DNA from: Bacteroides luti
GTDB taxonomy: Bacteria > Bacteroidota > Bacteroidia > Bacteroidales > Bacteroidaceae
Direction: 5' to 3'
Assembly (NCBI RefSeq): GCF_900128905.1
Contig: NZ_FQTV01000002.1
Span: forward strand, 62,001-126,000
Length of the DNA stretch: 64,000 nt
The position numbers and the translations under genes were made by a program. Of the stretch, positions 44,750 to 54,303 are shown in pieces (position 1 is the first letter of the stretch; every line of letters starts with the position of its first letter). The notes beneath the pieces are model-generated. The model was not told the origin of the DNA. It did not search any database and saw nothing but the letters and a program-made list of their open reading frames with translations.

Positions 44750-46165
44750 TTATTTTTGTAGTTTAAAAGAGAAAACTAAAGGTTCTTTATTTGTTTTTAA
44801 TGCGCCTGGAAGGTTTACTAGAACTTTATTTCCCTTTTGCGCCCATTTTACTTTTTTACCGGTCTTTAGTAATACCATTGCACTGCTTTTTACCGGAATG
44901 TTGTTTTCCCATTCAATGCTTTTAGGTAAACCTTCTTTTTCATTAGGAACATAAAGTGCATAAAGCTTATTGCCATCCTTGCTTGCTGTGAACCAAACAT
45001 TGTTGCTATTGTAGTTTGGAGTGATACGTGTGCCGTAGATACCCTCTCCATTAACTTTCAGCCATTGACCAATTTCTTTCAGAATAGCTACCACTTCTGG
45101 TTGGATAACACCTTTTGGGGTAGGACCAACACCTAATAAAAGGTTACCGCCTTTAGCCACCACTTCAATCAGATCAGCAATAACAGTATTTGCTGATTTG
45201 AACTTGGCATTTGGAGTCCATCCCCAATCCGGACTTAAAGGAATACAACTTTCCCATGGATAGTTAAGCTGTTTTTCCGGAATGGAACGTTCCGGTGTTT
45301 GGTAGTTTTCATACTTGCCATGAATAGTTCTGTCTACAATCAGTATATCAGATTGGTGAGAACGAGCCATTTTGGCTATAGAGTCCATCTTTATATCTTG
45401 TCTTGGAGCAGCTACCCAACCGCCATCTAACCAAAGAATATTTAATTTGCCATAATTGCTCATTAGCTCTTCAATCTGGTTGTAGGTGAATTTCTGGAAA
45501 GATTCCCAACGATCAGGATGTCTGTTTATGTTGTAATTAACGTTTCTGGTAGGAGTAGCGTATCTTGGCCACCAATAATATTCGCAATGCCAGTCGGGTT
45601 TTGAGAAATAAGCACCCACCATAAAGTCTTTCTGGCGGAAAGCCTCGAATACATACTTGGCAACATCAGCTTTTGGATTGTTTTTGAAAGCACTGTTCGT
45701 GATTGAAAAATCTGTTTGCTTTGTATTAAACAGATTAAAGCCATCGTGATGCTTAGTTGTGAAAAGCATATATTTCATGCCGGCAACCTTAGTTACATCT
45801 GCCCATTGATCAGGGTTAAAATCAGTAGGATTAAATTTCTCTATCAGCTTATAATAACTCTTTTTGTAATCTTCGTAAGCAATGGTACTGTCTCTAGGAA
45901 TCCAGTCAACATCTTCCGAGCAGATAGACCAGGATTCTACAATGCCAGGAATAGAGTATAAACCCCAATGAAAAAGAACTCCGAATTTCAGGTCCTGCCA
46001 TTGGTCTAATTTTTCTAAAACTCCTTTTTCTTCCGGCCACTGATATTCTGTGGAACGTTGATGAACGAAACCTTGCTGGGCTTGTATTTCAATAGGAAGG
46101 GCTGTTAGCAGCAATCCTATGATAATAGAGCCCGATTGTTTAATAAATGCTATTTTTTTTTTCAT
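44750..46165 (-). CDS. GH29 alpha-L-fucosidase
   Basis: This 471-residue secreted enzyme should release terminal alpha-L-fucose. It has a signal peptide (residues 1-29, ending IQAQQ), then the GH29 barrel with FGVLFHWGLYSIPG (about 61-74), TTKHHDGFNLF (about 136-146) and the nucleophile D247 in ILWLDGGW. The C-terminal about 100 residues are a beta-sandwich. The gene follows an unknown secreted protein and precedes GH3 in a PUL with susC/susD. Fucose released by it would ultimately yield lactaldehyde, the substrate of AldA encoded at 1443-2879, although the two loci are not linked by sequence. Confidence 0.93.
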   Translation of the reverse strand: MKKKIAFIKQSGSIIIGLLLTALPIEIQAQQGFVHQRSTEYQWPEEKGVLEKLDQWQDLKFGVLFHWGLYSIPGIVESWSICSEDVDWIPRDSTIAYEDYKKSYYKLIEKFNPTDFNPDQWADVTKVAGMKYMLFTTKHHDGFNLFNTKQTDFSITNSAFKNNPKADVAKYVFEAFRQKDFMVGAYFSKPDWHCEYYWWPRYATPTRNVNYNINRHPDRWESFQKFTYNQIEELMSNYGKLNILWLDGGWVAAPRQDIKMDSIAKMARSHQSDILIVDRTIHGKYENYQTPERSIPEKQLNYPWESCIPLSPDWGWTPNAKFKSANTVIADLIEVVAKGGNLLLGVGPTPKGVIQPEVVAILKEIGQWLKVNGEGIYGTRITPNYNSNNVWFTASKDGNKLYALYVPNEKEGLPKSIEWENNIPVKSSAMVLLKTGKKVKWAQKGNKVLVNLPGALKTNKEPLVFSFKLQK

Positions 46166-46175
46166 TTCTAAATTA

Positions 46176-46808
46176 TTATAGGCTTAGACAATAATCAATT
46201 AGGGTAAGCATATCAGATGCCTTATTACAATCTAACTTTTGCTCATTGATATAGGTGTTGATTGCTTCTTTTTTATCTTTGAATAAATTCAGCATACTTT
46301 TCTTGTTTTTACAGGAAACCATTTTTCCGTTAAGCAGGAATTGATACTCGTTCTCATTAACGAGTGCAATAACTTCTGTATATTGATCTTTATATTCTCC
46401 TCTTTGCCAGTATGAAGTATTAATATTATCAACTTTGGTTTGAGTAGTTTGTCCGTATATTCCTTTGTATCCACGAGATACATTCTTTAGTGACCAGTTA
46501 ATGTAGACAATACCATTTTTTAATGGAACACATTCTAAAAAGCTCTGTTTTGCGTAGATGAATTTGTGAGGTCCTATATAGATTGTATCAACTTGTTCAT
46601 TGTTTGTAAGAATCATTTCATCTTTCCCCTGTGTAAACATCATAGCTTTATTTGCCGTGTCGTAGTTAAGAGGAACTTTTATCTTAGTCTTATTTAATAG
46701 TAATACAGTCCCCGGAGTGTATTCTTCGAAGAGCAAAATTCTCTTCTTTTGAGAAAATGCAGCTATTGAAATAGTTGTAAAAAAAGTAATAAGTATAAGT
46801 CTTTTCAT
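46176..46808 (-). CDS. Unknown secreted protein in the fucosidase PUL
   Basis: From the ATG at 46808 this is 210 residues with a signal peptide (residues 1-19, MKRLILITFFTTISIAAFSQ in part). The mature part has no recognised domain; it is rich in Lys and Asn, with three cysteines (near residues 90, 165 and 190 from the shorter start) and mixed alpha/beta character. The frame could start at 46847, but the extra residues are not signal-like. It lies 10 bases before the GH29 gene and after an apparent terminator, so it may lead a separate transcript with the enzymes. Its role in glycan binding or processing is unknown. Confidence 0.6.
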   Translation of the reverse strand: MKRLILITFFTTISIAAFSQKKRILLFEEYTPGTVLLLNKTKIKVPLNYDTANKAMMFTQGKDEMILTNNEQVDTIYIGPHKFIYAKQSFLECVPLKNGIVYINWSLKNVSRGYKGIYGQTTQTKVDNINTSYWQRGEYKDQYTEVIALVNENEYQFLLNGKMVSCKNKKSMLNLFKDKKEAINTYINEQKLDCNKASDMLTLIDYCLSL

Positions 46809-46853
46809 TTTTTCACAGTGTTTTTTGTTTTGCTTGTAAATATACAAAAAACA

Positions 46854-46895
46854 TAAGAGGCTGCTATCAAAAATATCTTTTGAAACAGCCTCTTA
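46854..46895 (-). terminator. Terminator-like hairpin between susD and the enzyme genes
   Basis: TAAGAGGCTG (46854-46863) and CAGCCTCTTA (46886-46895) are perfect 10-base arms with a 22-base loop. On the minus strand the stem is followed by TGTTTTTTG. It begins 40 bases after the susD stop and would reduce read-through into the fucosidase and GH3 genes. Confidence 0.6.
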
Positions 46896-46934
46896 ATTTA
46901 TTTTAAAGGTTTTAGTTCATGCTATATAAAACTA

Positions 46935-48830
46935 TTAGTTAGCACCTGCACCCGATCCAAATTGTGGAGCACCCTTATCTTGCCATACTCTTTCACTGTT
47001 AAGTAAAGCTCCATCCTGGTTTGAACCTGGAGTAAAGCCCTGAGCAGCGTAAGCATCAGTTAAGATTTTATACATCAAATCTGTAGGGGAAGGAGAACTA
47101 ACTTCGAAACGACGTGGTATTTCACTGTTTTGAATTTTTGGTGAGAAATTTTCCCATTTAATTAATGCTGAACCTTCTTTAGGAAAACCAGAACGACGTA
47201 CTGTTACAAACTGATCACATGGGAATAAAGTAAAGTGAAGAAGTTCTTGTAGATAAACTTTTTCTAAGTCACTTGATTTATTACCTGTTAACTGATAATC
47301 TGCGTTTGCCATCATTGCTGCAATTTCACCGTCTTTCAAATCAATTGCTTTTTCGTTTGGATCATATTTGTAAGTAGTCCCGTAATAAGGAATCTTATTC
47401 AAATTAGCTAAACGATCATATTCTTCAACTGATGTCTGAAGTGCTTTATTGAAATAAGAAGCAGCGCTGTTTGGAAGAGATGCACCTAATAATTTGAATT
47501 CAGCTAAGTATAAGTTTACTTCTGCGGTAGACATATACATACCGTACCAAGGACGATCTTCTGTGTCTTGAATTACATCATCACCAGGTACTGTTGGCAA
47601 TGTAAAGTCATATCGGCCAATAATCATTTCTTGCTGGAACATAGAATATGGCATGTAGGCTGCACGTTCGTTAGTTAGTTTAAAACGGTTTGAATAATCA
47701 AAATAATCAGCATTTTGTGAATTGTATGATGCTTCCATTTCTACAGGAAGACCATAATAGCGTACCCATGGTTCGCCTAAACCTTTCCATTTAACAAATG
47801 TCTTCTTACCATTAGCTTCTGTGTATTCAATATTGTTCAATACATAAGCTGGCACAGCTTTACCTGCATCAAAGAATGCCTGAACAACCTTTGAATTCCA
47901 TTGGTTTTTCTGATAGAAGAATCTTACACGTGGGTCTTGATTCTTGATCATGAAATCCATAACTCTTTTGCTTGCGGCTGTACTTTGCATAAATCCATTG
48001 TTCCAGTGATATACTTTATCACCATCGTTAGCAGTTACAGAAGTCGCTTTATTGAATAAAAAGTCATCATCTTTTCCATCCAATACTCCACAAGAAGCAT
48101 TAGCTACTGCAGAAGCAATTTCTAAAGCTTTTGCTTTGTTTTGAACCAATAAACGAACCGCGATTTTTAATTTCAAAGAGTTTGCCAATTTAGCCCATTT
48201 AGCTGCATTACCATTGTAAGCAACATCTTGTGTAGTTGGGAAAGTCTGATTTGTTGATGTGGTTAATGTAGTAATTGACTCATTCAGCATATTTAACCAA
48301 AGAGTGTAAAGGTCCTCAATTTTATCATATTTCGGAGTTAATGTACCTCCGTAACGAGCCATACAAGCTTCTGTGAAAGGTCTGTCGCCATACATATCAC
48401 TATCGAAGATTCCTAAATATACAGTTAATACATCTAAACATGCTGCCATGTTTGCGTATTTGGCAGATTCTTCAGCTGTCATAATAGAGCGAACATACTT
48501 AAGGTCATTAGCGTATTTCAATACTTCCAAATATTTTCCACCCTGATCACCGGTAGCAGTCGTTACAGTATAATTTGAAGTGAATCCAGATGTTGGAACT
48601 CCCATTTGTCCCCATTTGTATGTCATAGCAGCATTGTAGAACCAGTAAGTATAGCCTGACGGCTCAAAGTTTATAACTGCTTGTGCAAACAGATAAGATG
48701 GTTCTGCTTTAGTTACATCAGATGGATTGGAATTAATATCAGCAAAATCTTCACGGCATCCGCTGAAAACTAGAAGAGATCCAACTAGACCTGACATTAA
48801 TATTGATTTATATTTTTTCATTTTGTTCAT
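46935..48830 (-). CDS. SusD-like outer-membrane glycan-binding lipoprotein
   Basis: This SusD/RagB-family lipoprotein sits on the SusC barrel and captures oligosaccharides at the cell surface. From the ATG at 48830 it is about 631 residues, with a lipobox VFSGC (Cys25) followed by an acidic EDFAD that suits surface export. Starts at 48848 and 48821 are also possible; the position is not decided by sequence. The body is SusD-like with helical TPR-type packing (for example CLDVLTVYLGIFDSDMYGDRPF). It lies 17-36 bases after susC and precedes the terminator-like hairpin at 46854. Its glycan is unknown, though fucosylated material is suggested by GH29. Confidence 0.9.
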   Translation of the reverse strand: MNKMKKYKSILMSGLVGSLLVFSGCREDFADINSNPSDVTKAEPSYLFAQAVINFEPSGYTYWFYNAAMTYKWGQMGVPTSGFTSNYTVTTATGDQGGKYLEVLKYANDLKYVRSIMTAEESAKYANMAACLDVLTVYLGIFDSDMYGDRPFTEACMARYGGTLTPKYDKIEDLYTLWLNMLNESITTLTTSTNQTFPTTQDVAYNGNAAKWAKLANSLKLKIAVRLLVQNKAKALEIASAVANASCGVLDGKDDDFLFNKATSVTANDGDKVYHWNNGFMQSTAASKRVMDFMIKNQDPRVRFFYQKNQWNSKVVQAFFDAGKAVPAYVLNNIEYTEANGKKTFVKWKGLGEPWVRYYGLPVEMEASYNSQNADYFDYSNRFKLTNERAAYMPYSMFQQEMIIGRYDFTLPTVPGDDVIQDTEDRPWYGMYMSTAEVNLYLAEFKLLGASLPNSAASYFNKALQTSVEEYDRLANLNKIPYYGTTYKYDPNEKAIDLKDGEIAAMMANADYQLTGNKSSDLEKVYLQELLHFTLFPCDQFVTVRRSGFPKEGSALIKWENFSPKIQNSEIPRRFEVSSPSPTDLMYKILTDAYAAQGFTPGSNQDGALLNSERVWQDKGAPQFGSGAGAN

Positions 48831-48865
48831 CTTATTATTATTAAACATTCGTTTAAGGTATCAAT

Positions 48866-51800
48866 TTAGAAACTTGCATTGATAGTGAACATGTAGTTTG
48901 CAGTATAGCCAGAGAATGTACGTACACGGAACTCTGTAGCAGAAGTACCACGAACTGATTCTGGATTTTCTCCGTTAGGCATGTTGTTCAATAAATAACC
49001 TAAGTTACGGCCTGTAAGTGTAAGGTTGACTGAGTTCGCACCTAACTTATGGCAGAATAACTGTGGAACGCGGTAATTTAATGAAACTTCACGTAAAGCA
49101 ATGTAGTTTAGTTTTGAAACCCAGCTGTCGTTAACAACACCTTGTCCCCAACTATTTACAAAGTAATTGAATGTTGAAGCATGAGATGGTTCTATTACAC
49201 CTTTTTTGTATAGGTCATTATATGTTTCGCCGTTTGCAGCAACAACATACATAGTTCCGTCTGGTTGTGATATTTTAGTGCCAGCCAAAAATATACCTTC
49301 CGGAATAACTCCATCACTATAACTCAAGTTGTCGAACTTGGATGTCCATTTAGAACCTCCGTATTTTTGTGCAGAATATTTTAATGAAGCTTTTGTATAT
49401 CCATAAGCAGTACCATAACGAGAACCGTAAGATGCCACCATGCCACCAAATCTCATATCGAATGAAGCATTTAAACTCCAGTTTTTATAAGTAAGACCTG
49501 TAGACAATGAACCAAGGAAGTCAGGAACCAAAGAACCAACCTCTTCTACTTTTCCACTTCTCTGATAATATGCAGAACGATAGCCATTAGTCCACTTTAA
49601 TATTGGTAAGCCTGTTGCTTGATCAATAGCTTTTTTAGAGTCAGACATCAAAATACCATAAGATGCACCAACTTTTGCAACAGAACCGATACGGTAGTTA
49701 CCATAATCAGGTGTACCATCCAATGTAATATAATTGGCTACATTCTTGTGAAGTGCTATGATCTTATTATTATTCTTTGTATATGTAAAGTTTACATTCC
49801 ATTTCCAGTCTTTATTTTCAAACGGAATAGTATTCAATGCTATTTCAATACCTTGATTTTGAATGTTACCAGCATTAATTTTTTGTGCACTGATACCAGA
49901 AACATAAGGAACAGCAATAGTCATGATCTGATCCTTTGTGTTTTCTTTATAGTAAGTAGCATCGATTCCAATGCGGTTTCCAAAGAAACGCCAGTCAAGA
50001 CCAACTTCCCATGCGTTTTTACGTTCAGGCTTCAAATTGTTTGAATACACAGTTGTTGGTAAAGATAATGAGTATACACGGTTGTTTCCTACAGCAGATG
50101 TACCTAATGAATAAGCTGTGTTAATGATATATGGATCTGTATCATTACCAACTTGTGCCCATGAAGCACGAACTTTAGCAAACGAAATTACTTTTGGTAA
50201 ATCGAATGTTTCGTGAATCAACCAAGAACCAGAAACAGATGGATAGAAATAAGAGTAGTTACCGTGTTTGTCAGCATAAACAAGTGCTGAAGACCAGTCG
50301 TTACGTCCAGTAATATCTAAATAAACCTGATCCTTCCAGCTAATACTTCCCTGGAATGCAGCAGATAACATTCTCTTTTCACCTTCGATTGCTCCATTGT
50401 AACTTACGTTGTTTATTGAATTACCGATGAAATATTGTCCAGGAGCAATCAAGCCACCAGTTGTGTTCATAGAAGATGATTGTTCGAAGTTGTTGTAATA
50501 TTCACCACGAATAAAACCGCCAACATTCCAATCGCCGAGCTTCTTATCAAAATTGAAGGCAGCATTCAGGTTAGTTTGCTCTTTTGTAAACTGGCTCATA
50601 CCATAATAACCTGATTTTGTATTAGCATAACCAGCACCTAATTGTTTATTTTCAGAACGAGTGTAGTAGTAATTGTAGTTACCTTCAGCTCTGAATTTAA
50701 CCCAATCAGCTAATTTTACATTTAAGATAAGTGCAGGACGAACAGAAGTTTCTTTCTGAGTATATTCGTTTTCATAAATACTCCACCATAAATCGCGTCC
50801 TGGAACTGTTCCGTATTCATCTCCAAAACTGCTGTCTGCAAGCCCACCATGTAAACCTTTGTATTTATGTCTGAAGTAATCAGGATCGTATGCACGAGAC
50901 CATGTACCATTAATGAAGTTTTCACCAATGTTTGGCTGAGCATTTTTAGGGTTAGAGTTTGCAAATGAAACTGTAGCTTCAAGGTTTACTCTTTTAGTAA
51001 TGTCATGTGAGATTTTAGCCATTGCAGAAAATCGATCAAAACTATTTTCTGGTAACGTTCCTGTATTATGTTTATAAGAAAAAGATGTATAAATCGTTGT
51101 TTTATCATTTCCACCGCTTATTGCAACATTGGTGTTGGTGTTAAAACCTAAGTTATACGCATCTTTAAAGTTATTTTTCTGTGCTTTGTATGCTCTGTAT
51201 GTATGGTCGTAATATTCAATTTGTGAACCATCGAATGCCGGACCAAATCCCATGGATTGACCATAGCCCATTAAGGTATTCTTCCCGTCTGTGTTTTGCA
51301 TAAATTGGCGTTGATTATCAAAAAGATAATAATCGCCATTAGAGTTGGTTTTGCCATAATATATATCACCTGCAATTGAACCATCTCCATATACATTCTG
51401 CAAATCTGGTTGACCGTATACATAATCAACACCAAAAGTCTGAGAGAATTGAACTCCGAGACCTTTGTTCTTTGTTCCACTCTTTGTTGTGATAACAACA
51501 GCTCCATTAAGACCACGAGAACCATAAAGTGCAGTTGCTGCAGCACCTTTCAATACTGAAACTGTAGCAAAGTCATCAGGGTTCAGGTTCTTTAGTTCAT
51601 TACCATAATCGCCTGCAGCCTGGCTCCAGTCTGCATCACCTGAGTTAGATATAGCATTATCAAGAATAACGCCATCAACTACATAGATTGGCTGATTGTT
51701 TTTACCTAGGGTAGAAGCACCACGAATCAAAATTTTAGTAGAACCGAACATACCACCATCTGATTGTGCAATTTCAACACCGGCAACCTTACCTTGCAAA

Positions 51801-52252
51801 GCTGCAACAGGGTTAATTGTATTGGCATTTAGTTCGTCGCCCTTTAATTCTGTAACAGCGTATCCCAAAGCTTTTGTTTCACGCTTGATACCTAATGCAG
51901 TTACAACTACTTCTTTTAACACTTCTGCATCGTCAACCAGAACAACATTGATAACAGTTTTGCCTTTAACATCAACAAATTGCTTTTTCATGCCAATGTA
52001 GGAAAAAGATAGTTGTGCATTTGGAGCAACCTTTGTTAATGAATAATTACCATCAAGGTCAGTAACTGTTCCATTTGTTGTACCTTGTACTAAAACGCTC
52101 GCGCCAATAACAGCTTCACCTTTAGAGTCAGTAACCTTACCTTTTACAGTAATGTTCTGTGCCATAGCTGCTAAAGAAATAAATGAGAGTACGAGTACGA
52201 GTACGATTCCTTTCTTAAATTGAAGGAAACTTAGAAGCTTACTTTTTTTCAT
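48866..52252 (-). CDS. SusC-like TonB-dependent glycan importer
   Basis: This 1,128-residue outer-membrane transporter has a signal peptide (to about 31, AAMAQ), a CarboxypepD_reg domain (about 32-115, GKVTDSKGEAVIGASVLVQG), the SusC signature LKEVVVTALGIKR (about 115-127), a plug (about 128-245, PIYVVDGVILDNAI and LYGSRGLNGAVVITTKSG), and a large barrel. It imports oligosaccharides bound by the adjacent SusD. The gene is the first of the PUL; the 550-base region upstream has only a -7 element TATATTTG (52369-52362, minus strand). No ECF sigma, anti-sigma, SusR-like or hybrid two-component gene lies nearby, so its regulator is encoded elsewhere. Confidence 0.94.
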   Translation of the reverse strand: MKKSKLLSFLQFKKGIVLVLVLSFISLAAMAQNITVKGKVTDSKGEAVIGASVLVQGTTNGTVTDLDGNYSLTKVAPNAQLSFSYIGMKKQFVDVKGKTVINVVLVDDAEVLKEVVVTALGIKRETKALGYAVTELKGDELNANTINPVAALQGKVAGVEIAQSDGGMFGSTKILIRGASTLGKNNQPIYVVDGVILDNAISNSGDADWSQAAGDYGNELKNLNPDDFATVSVLKGAAATALYGSRGLNGAVVITTKSGTKNKGLGVQFSQTFGVDYVYGQPDLQNVYGDGSIAGDIYYGKTNSNGDYYLFDNQRQFMQNTDGKNTLMGYGQSMGFGPAFDGSQIEYYDHTYRAYKAQKNNFKDAYNLGFNTNTNVAISGGNDKTTIYTSFSYKHNTGTLPENSFDRFSAMAKISHDITKRVNLEATVSFANSNPKNAQPNIGENFINGTWSRAYDPDYFRHKYKGLHGGLADSSFGDEYGTVPGRDLWWSIYENEYTQKETSVRPALILNVKLADWVKFRAEGNYNYYYTRSENKQLGAGYANTKSGYYGMSQFTKEQTNLNAAFNFDKKLGDWNVGGFIRGEYYNNFEQSSSMNTTGGLIAPGQYFIGNSINNVSYNGAIEGEKRMLSAAFQGSISWKDQVYLDITGRNDWSSALVYADKHGNYSYFYPSVSGSWLIHETFDLPKVISFAKVRASWAQVGNDTDPYIINTAYSLGTSAVGNNRVYSLSLPTTVYSNNLKPERKNAWEVGLDWRFFGNRIGIDATYYKENTKDQIMTIAVPYVSGISAQKINAGNIQNQGIEIALNTIPFENKDWKWNVNFTYTKNNNKIIALHKNVANYITLDGTPDYGNYRIGSVAKVGASYGILMSDSKKAIDQATGLPILKWTNGYRSAYYQRSGKVEEVGSLVPDFLGSLSTGLTYKNWSLNASFDMRFGGMVASYGSRYGTAYGYTKASLKYSAQKYGGSKWTSKFDNLSYSDGVIPEGIFLAGTKISQPDGTMYVVAANGETYNDLYKKGVIEPSHASTFNYFVNSWGQGVVNDSWVSKLNYIALREVSLNYRVPQLFCHKLGANSVNLTLTGRNLGYLLNNMPNGENPESVRGTSATEFRVRTFSGYTANYMFTINASF

Positions 52253-52802
52253 TCCATTTTTTCTTTAAAATTAAACATATGATTATTTAGAGTCATTAAG
52301 TGAGATTTTCGTTTTTTAGAGATTTATTGTGAATATTCATTTATTATAGTTAATTATTTCACAAATATAAAAATAAGATTAAATATAAAAAACATAATTT
52401 GAAATTTTTTTCATTAAATAAGTCGTAAAATCGTGTATAAAATATTATTATACTTATTGCTTAGTAATTATTTTAATTTAAAATCTATTTATCTTTCAGA
52501 TTATAACTTTTTAGGCTAGATTTATGCTTGTTTAGTATATTACGAAAAATGTTATTTTTATAATTTTACTATAACAGACTTTTTATTAACAAATTATAAA
52601 TCAATTTGTTTGATTTCAATTATACTCAATGGTTTTAATCTTAATATTTAAGAAGATATTAAGAATTGAAGTATTACTAATCGATTTTTTAATAATTTGA
52701 ATTATTTATTCCGAGCTGAATTATCCGATAATCTTTGGGTTGTATGAAAGGATTTAATTGCAGGTATGTGGAAATTAGTATCTAATGTTTAGATTGCTAA
52801 GT
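52253..52802. other. Leader and promoter region of the fucosidase PUL
   Basis: These 550 very AT-rich bases carry no gene. A minus-strand -7 element TATATTTG (52369-52362) would give a leader of about 100 bases before susC; no proper -33 element is visible. I see no strong hairpin or operator palindrome. The far end (52740-52802) is the short 3' flank of the nitroreductase gene. Confidence 0.45.
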
Positions 52803-53564
52803 TTATGGCTTATTTAAATAATACCCGATAGGCATTATATATAAAGGTTCTTCATCAGAACTTAGTTGCATTGTTTTTTTAACCGAATCATCATTGAATG
52901 CACCTATAGCGCAGGTTCCCAAATGAAGCGCTTCTACCTGAAGATATACATTTTGGGCGGAATGCCCCAGATCCATGCAAACATATCTTTCACGACCACG
53001 ATTTCCATATCTTTCAGTACACCTATTATATATAGCACTATAAAATAAAACAGCCGGAGCTTTACTTATCATTTCCTGATTTAGTGCAGCTGCACACAGC
53101 TCTTTTCTTAAATCCCTATTAATGGTCATTACAATCTTGTGATTTTTTGCAATGTATTTGTAAATGCCCGGCTTTATGTTTTTTACTTTACCTACCAATA
53201 CATAAATTTCGAGTGGATACAATGCACCTGCCGAAGGTGCTGTTCTCAAGCCGCCTCTCATTGCAGAGTTTTCAGCTCTAGGAGATGTAATACCATAGCA
53301 TGCCCATAAAATTTGTGATAATTGCTTCTCGGAGATCTCTTTATCCTGAAAATCTCTACGTGATCTTCTATTGTATAGAGCTTCCTCGACTGAAATATTC
53401 CCCTTGTTATCAGGAGGTGATAAAATATAGGATAATGTTGTGTCGTCAGTTTTTGTCAGGACACGTTCTTTGCTTGATTTCATTTCGCTTTTGGAGCACC
53501 CCGCCGGGAATATTATTGTGAAGACAAATAAAATGCACTTAATTCCAGAAATATAATGTTTCAT
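52803..53564 (-). CDS. SagB-type nitroreductase-family lipoprotein
   Basis: This 253-residue protein has a lipobox IFPAGC (Cys23), so it is lipid-anchored in the envelope. The rest is an FMN-dependent nitroreductase fold of the SagB/ThcOx type: the N-terminal YNRRSRRDFQDKEISEKQLSQ (in part, about 65-85), PSAGALYPLEIYVLVG (about 110-125), LGHSAQNVYLQVEALHLGTC (about 198-217). SagB enzymes oxidise azolines in ribosomal peptides, but many lipoprotein relatives are of unknown function. No cyclodehydratase or YcaO gene is visible. A small secreted Cys-containing protein gene lies divergently at 53734. Whether they work together is speculation. Confidence 0.75.
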   Translation of the reverse strand: MKHYISGIKCILFVFTIIFPAGCSKSEMKSSKERVLTKTDDTTLSYILSPPDNKGNISVEEALYNRRSRRDFQDKEISEKQLSQILWACYGITSPRAENSAMRGGLRTAPSAGALYPLEIYVLVGKVKNIKPGIYKYIAKNHKIVMTINRDLRKELCAAALNQEMISKAPAVLFYSAIYNRCTERYGNRGRERYVCMDLGHSAQNVYLQVEALHLGTCAIGAFNDDSVKKTMQLSSDEEPLYIMPIGYYLNKP

Positions 53565-53689
53565 ATCACTTTGTATTAAATTAAAAGCACTTTAATACTA
53601 TTATCAACAATTTAATAAATAACGCTTTTATATGCAAAATAGTTTTAAACAAGTTCTATTCTTTATATAATGATTAGTTGTTTGTTCAC

Positions 53690-53697
53690 TATATTTG
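53690..53697 (+). promoter_or_regulatory. -7 element before the small Cys-containing protein gene
   Basis: TATATTTG matches TAnnTTTG. It ends 36 bases before the ATG at 53734. No TTG is present at the expected -33 distance. Confidence 0.45.
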
Positions 53698-53733
53698 CAG
53701 TCTGATATTAAATGATTCTATAATTTATATTTT

Positions 53734-54048
53734 ATGAAAAGAGTTTTATTTTTTTGTATGCTATTCGCAGTTGTTAGTTTGGCAGATACATTTGCTCAGA
53801 ATGCTCAGACCGCTCAGGCTAAATCAAATGTTACAGTAAGAAAAAGAGGATGTTTTACTGATAACAACCAGAATGGTGTTTGTGATAATTGCGAGCAAAA
53901 AACTTGTAAGAGAGCTAGCTTTAATGAATCTGATCCTGCAAAGAAAGCTAATAAGTGTGATGGCTCCGGATATTCTTTGAATCAGAAAAAGAAGATGAGT
54001 GATTCTAAAAGCAAAGTGAATACTAAAGATCGCGTTGCTAAGAAATAG
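53734..54048 (+). CDS. Small secreted Cys-containing protein with a DNNQNGVCD motif
   Basis: This 104-residue protein has a signal peptide (residues 1-21, ending TFAQ). The mature part is basic and contains five cysteines (C40, C50, C53, C58, C75). The segment CFTDNNQNGVCDNCEQ (40-55) is a D-x-N-x-N-G-x-C-D loop, similar in pattern to calcium-binding DxNxDG loops and to FxDxNxDGxCDN sequences seen in various anaerobes. The C-terminal 45 residues are Lys-rich and probably disordered. No family is recognised. It is followed by a terminator at 54144-54184, so it is probably monocistronic. It lies divergent to the SagB-type gene and before the second susC. Confidence 0.62.
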   Translation: MKRVLFFCMLFAVVSLADTFAQNAQTAQAKSNVTVRKRGCFTDNNQNGVCDNCEQKTCKRASFNESDPAKKANKCDGSGYSLNQKKKMSDSKSKVNTKDRVAKK

Positions 54049-54060
54049 TATTTCGAAATT

Positions 54061-54072
54061 ATTCGCCAATGA
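54061..54072. repeat. ATTCGCCAATGA copy of the dispersed decamer
   Basis: This single copy of the ATTCRCCAAT motif lies 13 bases after the stop of the small Cys-containing protein gene, upstream of a terminator. Related copies are at 26973-27052, 38209-38220, 42266-42339 and 59369-59380. Confidence 0.5.
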
Positions 54073-54143
54073 TTTTATTTATTTATCAAGGGGCTTAGTT
54101 GTTTAACCGATAAAAAAATAAAAGATTTAGTGTTTAACTTATA

Positions 54144-54184
54144 AACAAGCGCTTGACTTTCTCCAAAAAAAGTCGAGCGCTTGT
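54144..54184 (+). terminator. Terminator of the small Cys-containing protein gene
   Basis: AACAAGCGCTTGACTTT (54144-54160) pairs with AAAGTCGAGCGCTTGTT (54168-54184) with a single mismatch around a short loop. It is followed by TTTTG. Confidence 0.78.
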
Positions 54185-54303
54185 TTTTTGTTATAAATCA
54201 ATGTTTTAAATATTGGTATTAGACTGTTAGACTTTATTTATCCTCAACCTAATTTCCACTTTTTTGTTATATGTACATATTGTACTCCTTAAAATCGAGA
54301 CTT

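Noticed and set aside
49619..50044. Plus-strand open frame inside susC
   Set aside because: A shadow of the long, well-supported susC frame.
42412..52252. Assignment of the PUL to a specific glycan (host fucosylated glycan or xyloglucan)
   Set aside because: GH29 and GH3 alone do not determine the substrate, and no diagnostic endo-acting enzyme is encoded.
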